The position numbers and the translations under genes are program-made. A stretch of 7,254 nucleotides of DNA from assembly GCA_005779435.1 (NCBI GenBank), contig SXJH01000202.1:1-7254 (forward strand). The letters are read 5' to 3'. Of this stretch, positions 5,670-7,254 are shown in pieces (positions within the stretch are counted from its first letter, which is position 1; every line of letters starts with the position of its first letter). The notes beneath the pieces are model-generated. The model was not told the DNA's origin and ran no database searches. It saw only the letters and a list, made by a program, of their open reading frames with translations. Origin of the DNA: Nitrosomonas sp. Lineage in GTDB: Bacteria; Pseudomonadota; Gammaproteobacteria; Burkholderiales; Nitrosomonadaceae.

Positions 5670-6788
5670 ATGGGTGTTCCCTTACGTCAACAGATTGCAG
5701 TTGGCGCCTATTTAATCACGCAGAAAATAAAAGGGGTTAAAAAATACCCCCTCGTGCTCATGCTGGAACCTTTGTTCCGTTGCAATCTGGCCTGCGCCGG
5801 TTGCGGAAAAATCGCGCATCCGGAAGATGTGCTGGATCAACGCCTATCGTATGAGGAATGCATGCAAGCCGTAGACGAATGCGGCGCTCCGATGGTATCG
5901 ATCCCGGGCGGTGAGCCGCTGCTGCATAAAGAAATGCCGCGAATCGTCGAAGGCATTATCAAACGCAAAAAATATGTATACCTATGTACCAATGCGCTGC
6001 TGTTAAAGAAGCGGATCGACGATTATACGCCGTCGCCTTATTTGACCTTTTCGATCCATTTGGACGGCATGAAAGAGCGCCATGACGCTTCCGTATGCCA
6101 GGAAGGCGTATTCGACCGTGCCGTGGAAGCGATAAAAATCGCCTTGGAAAGGGGTTTCAGAGTCACGGTAAACTGTACGCTGTTTCAAGGCGAAACCCCG
6201 GAAGACGTTGCCGAGTTTCTCGACTATGCAATGGAGTTGGGCGTTGAAGCCGCCACCATCGCACCGGGATTCAGTTACGAGAAAGCGCCGCAACAGGATG
6301 TTTTCATCAAAAGCCAGGATACCAAAACTTTGTTCCGTGGCATTTTTGAATTGGGCAAAAAACTGAAGCGGAAATGGCGCTTGAATCACTCCGCGCTGTA
6401 TTTGGATTATCTGGCCGGAAATCAAAATTATAAATGCACGCCATGGGGTAATCCGACCCGCAACGTATTTGGATGGCAGAAACCTTGTTATTTGTTATCC
6501 GACGAAGGATATGCAAAAACCTTCAAGGAATTGCTCGACGATACGCCATGGGACAAATACGGTACCGAAAACAATCCGAAATGCGCGCAATGCATGGCGC
6601 ACTGCGGTTACGAGGCTACGGCAGTGGAAGACACGTTGCAACACCCTTGGAAAGCATTGATTGCTTCGTTGCAGGGCCCTAAGACAACCGGCCCTATGGT
6701 CGAGGAACCGGCTCCAAAATGGACAGCGGGGGCAAATAGCGCCGCGAAAAAACTCGCAGAAATACCGGTATCGGTTATCGATAAATAA
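5670..6788 (+). CDS. hpnH: adenosyl-hopene transferase HpnH (radical SAM)
   Basis: This 372-residue protein matches the usual length of HpnH. The enzyme adds a 5'-deoxyadenosyl group from S-adenosylmethionine to diploptene and forms adenosylhopane, the first step to extended C35 hopanoids such as bacteriohopanetetrol. The radical SAM cluster motif C38-x3-C42-x2-C45 (within FRCNLACAGCG) binds the [4Fe-4S] cluster, and GGEP at 80-83 contacts SAM. The C-terminal part keeps the family's extra cysteines: KCTPWGNPTRN, KPCYLL and NPKCAQCMAHCGYE. The start is fixed by TTGGAGG at 5656-5662, seven bases before the ATG. It is followed on the same strand by an hpnB-like gene, which supports a hopanoid cluster continuing beyond the window. 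No frameshift or missing motif is seen. Confidence 0.96.
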   Translation: MGVPLRQQIAVGAYLITQKIKGVKKYPLVLMLEPLFRCNLACAGCGKIAHPEDVLDQRLSYEECMQAVDECGAPMVSIPGGEPLLHKEMPRIVEGIIKRKKYVYLCTNALLLKKRIDDYTPSPYLTFSIHLDGMKERHDASVCQEGVFDRAVEAIKIALERGFRVTVNCTLFQGETPEDVAEFLDYAMELGVEAATIAPGFSYEKAPQQDVFIKSQDTKTLFRGIFELGKKLKRKWRLNHSALYLDYLAGNQNYKCTPWGNPTRNVFGWQKPCYLLSDEGYAKTFKELLDDTPWDKYGTENNPKCAQCMAHCGYEATAVEDTLQHPWKALIASLQGPKTTGPMVEEPAPKWTAGANSAAKKLAEIPVSVIDK

Positions 6789-6792
6789 AAAC

Positions 6793-6806
6793 CGGCATTG
6801 ATGCCG
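6793..6806 (+). repeat. short dyad after hpnH
   Basis: CGGCAT-TG-ATGCCG lies four bases after the hpnH stop codon. It could form a small stem, but no T-run follows, so it is at best a weak or Rho-assisted terminator or an mRNA-stabilising end. The core GCATTGATGC (6795-6804) recurs in inverted orientation as GCATCAATGC at 6848-6857. Confidence 0.3.
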
Positions 6807-6985
6807 TTGCTATGGAAACGCTGATTTATTGGCTGTACGAGCGAATCGCATCAATGCGCGGTACTCGATCCCTCGCCTATCTTGTCGATAGGTCTCGGTT
6901 GCTGCGTTCCGTGCACCTCGTGCTTCATCTCGTTCGCCGAATGAATCTGCGTCTTCCTATGAATCTATAGTAACCAGGAACAATC

Positions 6986-7254
6986 ATGGCACTGGTATCC
7001 GTTCTTTCCGTTTTTGGCGCACTTTGCTGGTGGTGTCTCGTTTTGTTTCCCTGGCGCCCGTGGAGTACGGACGAACATATCGAGGCCCAGGAATACCATG
7101 CCGGTGACGAAAGACTCCAGGATATTACCGTTCTGATTCCGGCGCGCAACGAAGGTGCTTATATCGGACGCACGCTCAGCAGCGTCAAAGCACAAAGCGA
7201 GCATATTCAAATGATCGTCATCGACGATCAATCGACCGATGACACCGCAGAACA
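6986..7254 (+). CDS. hpnB: hopene-associated family 2 glycosyltransferase, N-terminal part (partial, HpnB-like)
   Basis: Only the first 89 codons are present; the gene runs off the right edge. An N-terminal hydrophobic segment (residues 2-22, MALVSVLSVFGALCWWCLVL) suggests a membrane anchor. It is followed by FPWRPWST and then the start of a GT-A glycosyltransferase fold: DITVLIPARNEGAYIGRTL and MIVIDDQSTDDTAE. The IPARNE and DDQSTD motifs bind nucleotide sugar in GT2 enzymes, and this N-terminal arrangement is typical of HpnB. The position 197 bases after hpnH agrees with that. HpnB is linked to hopanoids by genome context; its exact sugar transfer is not well established. The ATG at 6986 is supported by AGGAAC six to eleven bases upstream. 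An HpnI-type or other GT2 enzyme is the main alternative, as the C-terminal half is not visible. Confidence 0.75.
   Translation, partial: MALVSVLSVFGALCWWCLVLFPWRPWSTDEHIEAQEYHAGDERLQDITVLIPARNEGAYIGRTLSSVKAQSEHIQMIVIDDQSTDDTAE

Noticed and set aside
1..7254. CRISPR array, tRNA, rRNA or insertion sequence
   Set aside because: No regularly spaced repeats, cloverleaf-like segment, rRNA signature or transposase reading frame was seen on either strand.

Overview
The window reads as part of a chromosome from a hopanoid-producing, Gram-negative proteobacterium. The evidence is hpnH and an hpnB-like glycosyltransferase, an outer-membrane-type lipoprotein, a ManC/AlgA-type sugar nucleotide enzyme and a SelD fused to a flavoprotein. 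This combination would suit a gammaproteobacterial methanotroph (Methylococcaceae-like). That assignment is inferred from gene content only; no marker gene is present.

Layout, left to right. Positions 1-143 hold the last 46 codons of a mannose-1-phosphate guanylyltransferase / mannose-6-phosphate isomerase (+). An AT-rich leader region follows (144-451). A single 579-residue ATPase-nuclease of the OLD / AAA_15 type lies at 452-2191 (+). It is a lone, AT-richer gene between housekeeping genes and looks like an acquired defence gene. Next is a convergent gap (2192-2410), then a 726-residue fusion of a pyridine-nucleotide-disulfide-oxidoreductase-like flavoprotein to selenide, water dikinase SelD (2411-4591, -). 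A divergent intergenic region (4592-4807) carries a likely selD promoter with an inverted repeat at its start site. It is followed by a small lipoprotein with a C-terminal peptidoglycan-binding domain (4808-5284, +), closed by a very strong intrinsic terminator (5313-5350). After 385 gene-free bases come hpnH, the radical-SAM adenosyl-hopene transferase (5670-6788, +), and the start of an hpnB-like glycosyltransferase (6986 to the right edge, +).

Functional links: hpnH and the hpnB-like gene belong to hopanoid tailoring and form the start of a co-directional cluster that continues past the window. SelD makes selenophosphate for selenocysteine or 2-selenouridine; its usual partners (selA, selB, mnmH) are not in view. 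The OLD-type gene has no helicase, reverse transcriptase or second toxin-like gene next to it, so if it is a defence system it works as one polypeptide. It is the best candidate here for an under-described system. No CRISPR array, rRNA, tRNA or insertion sequence is visible.
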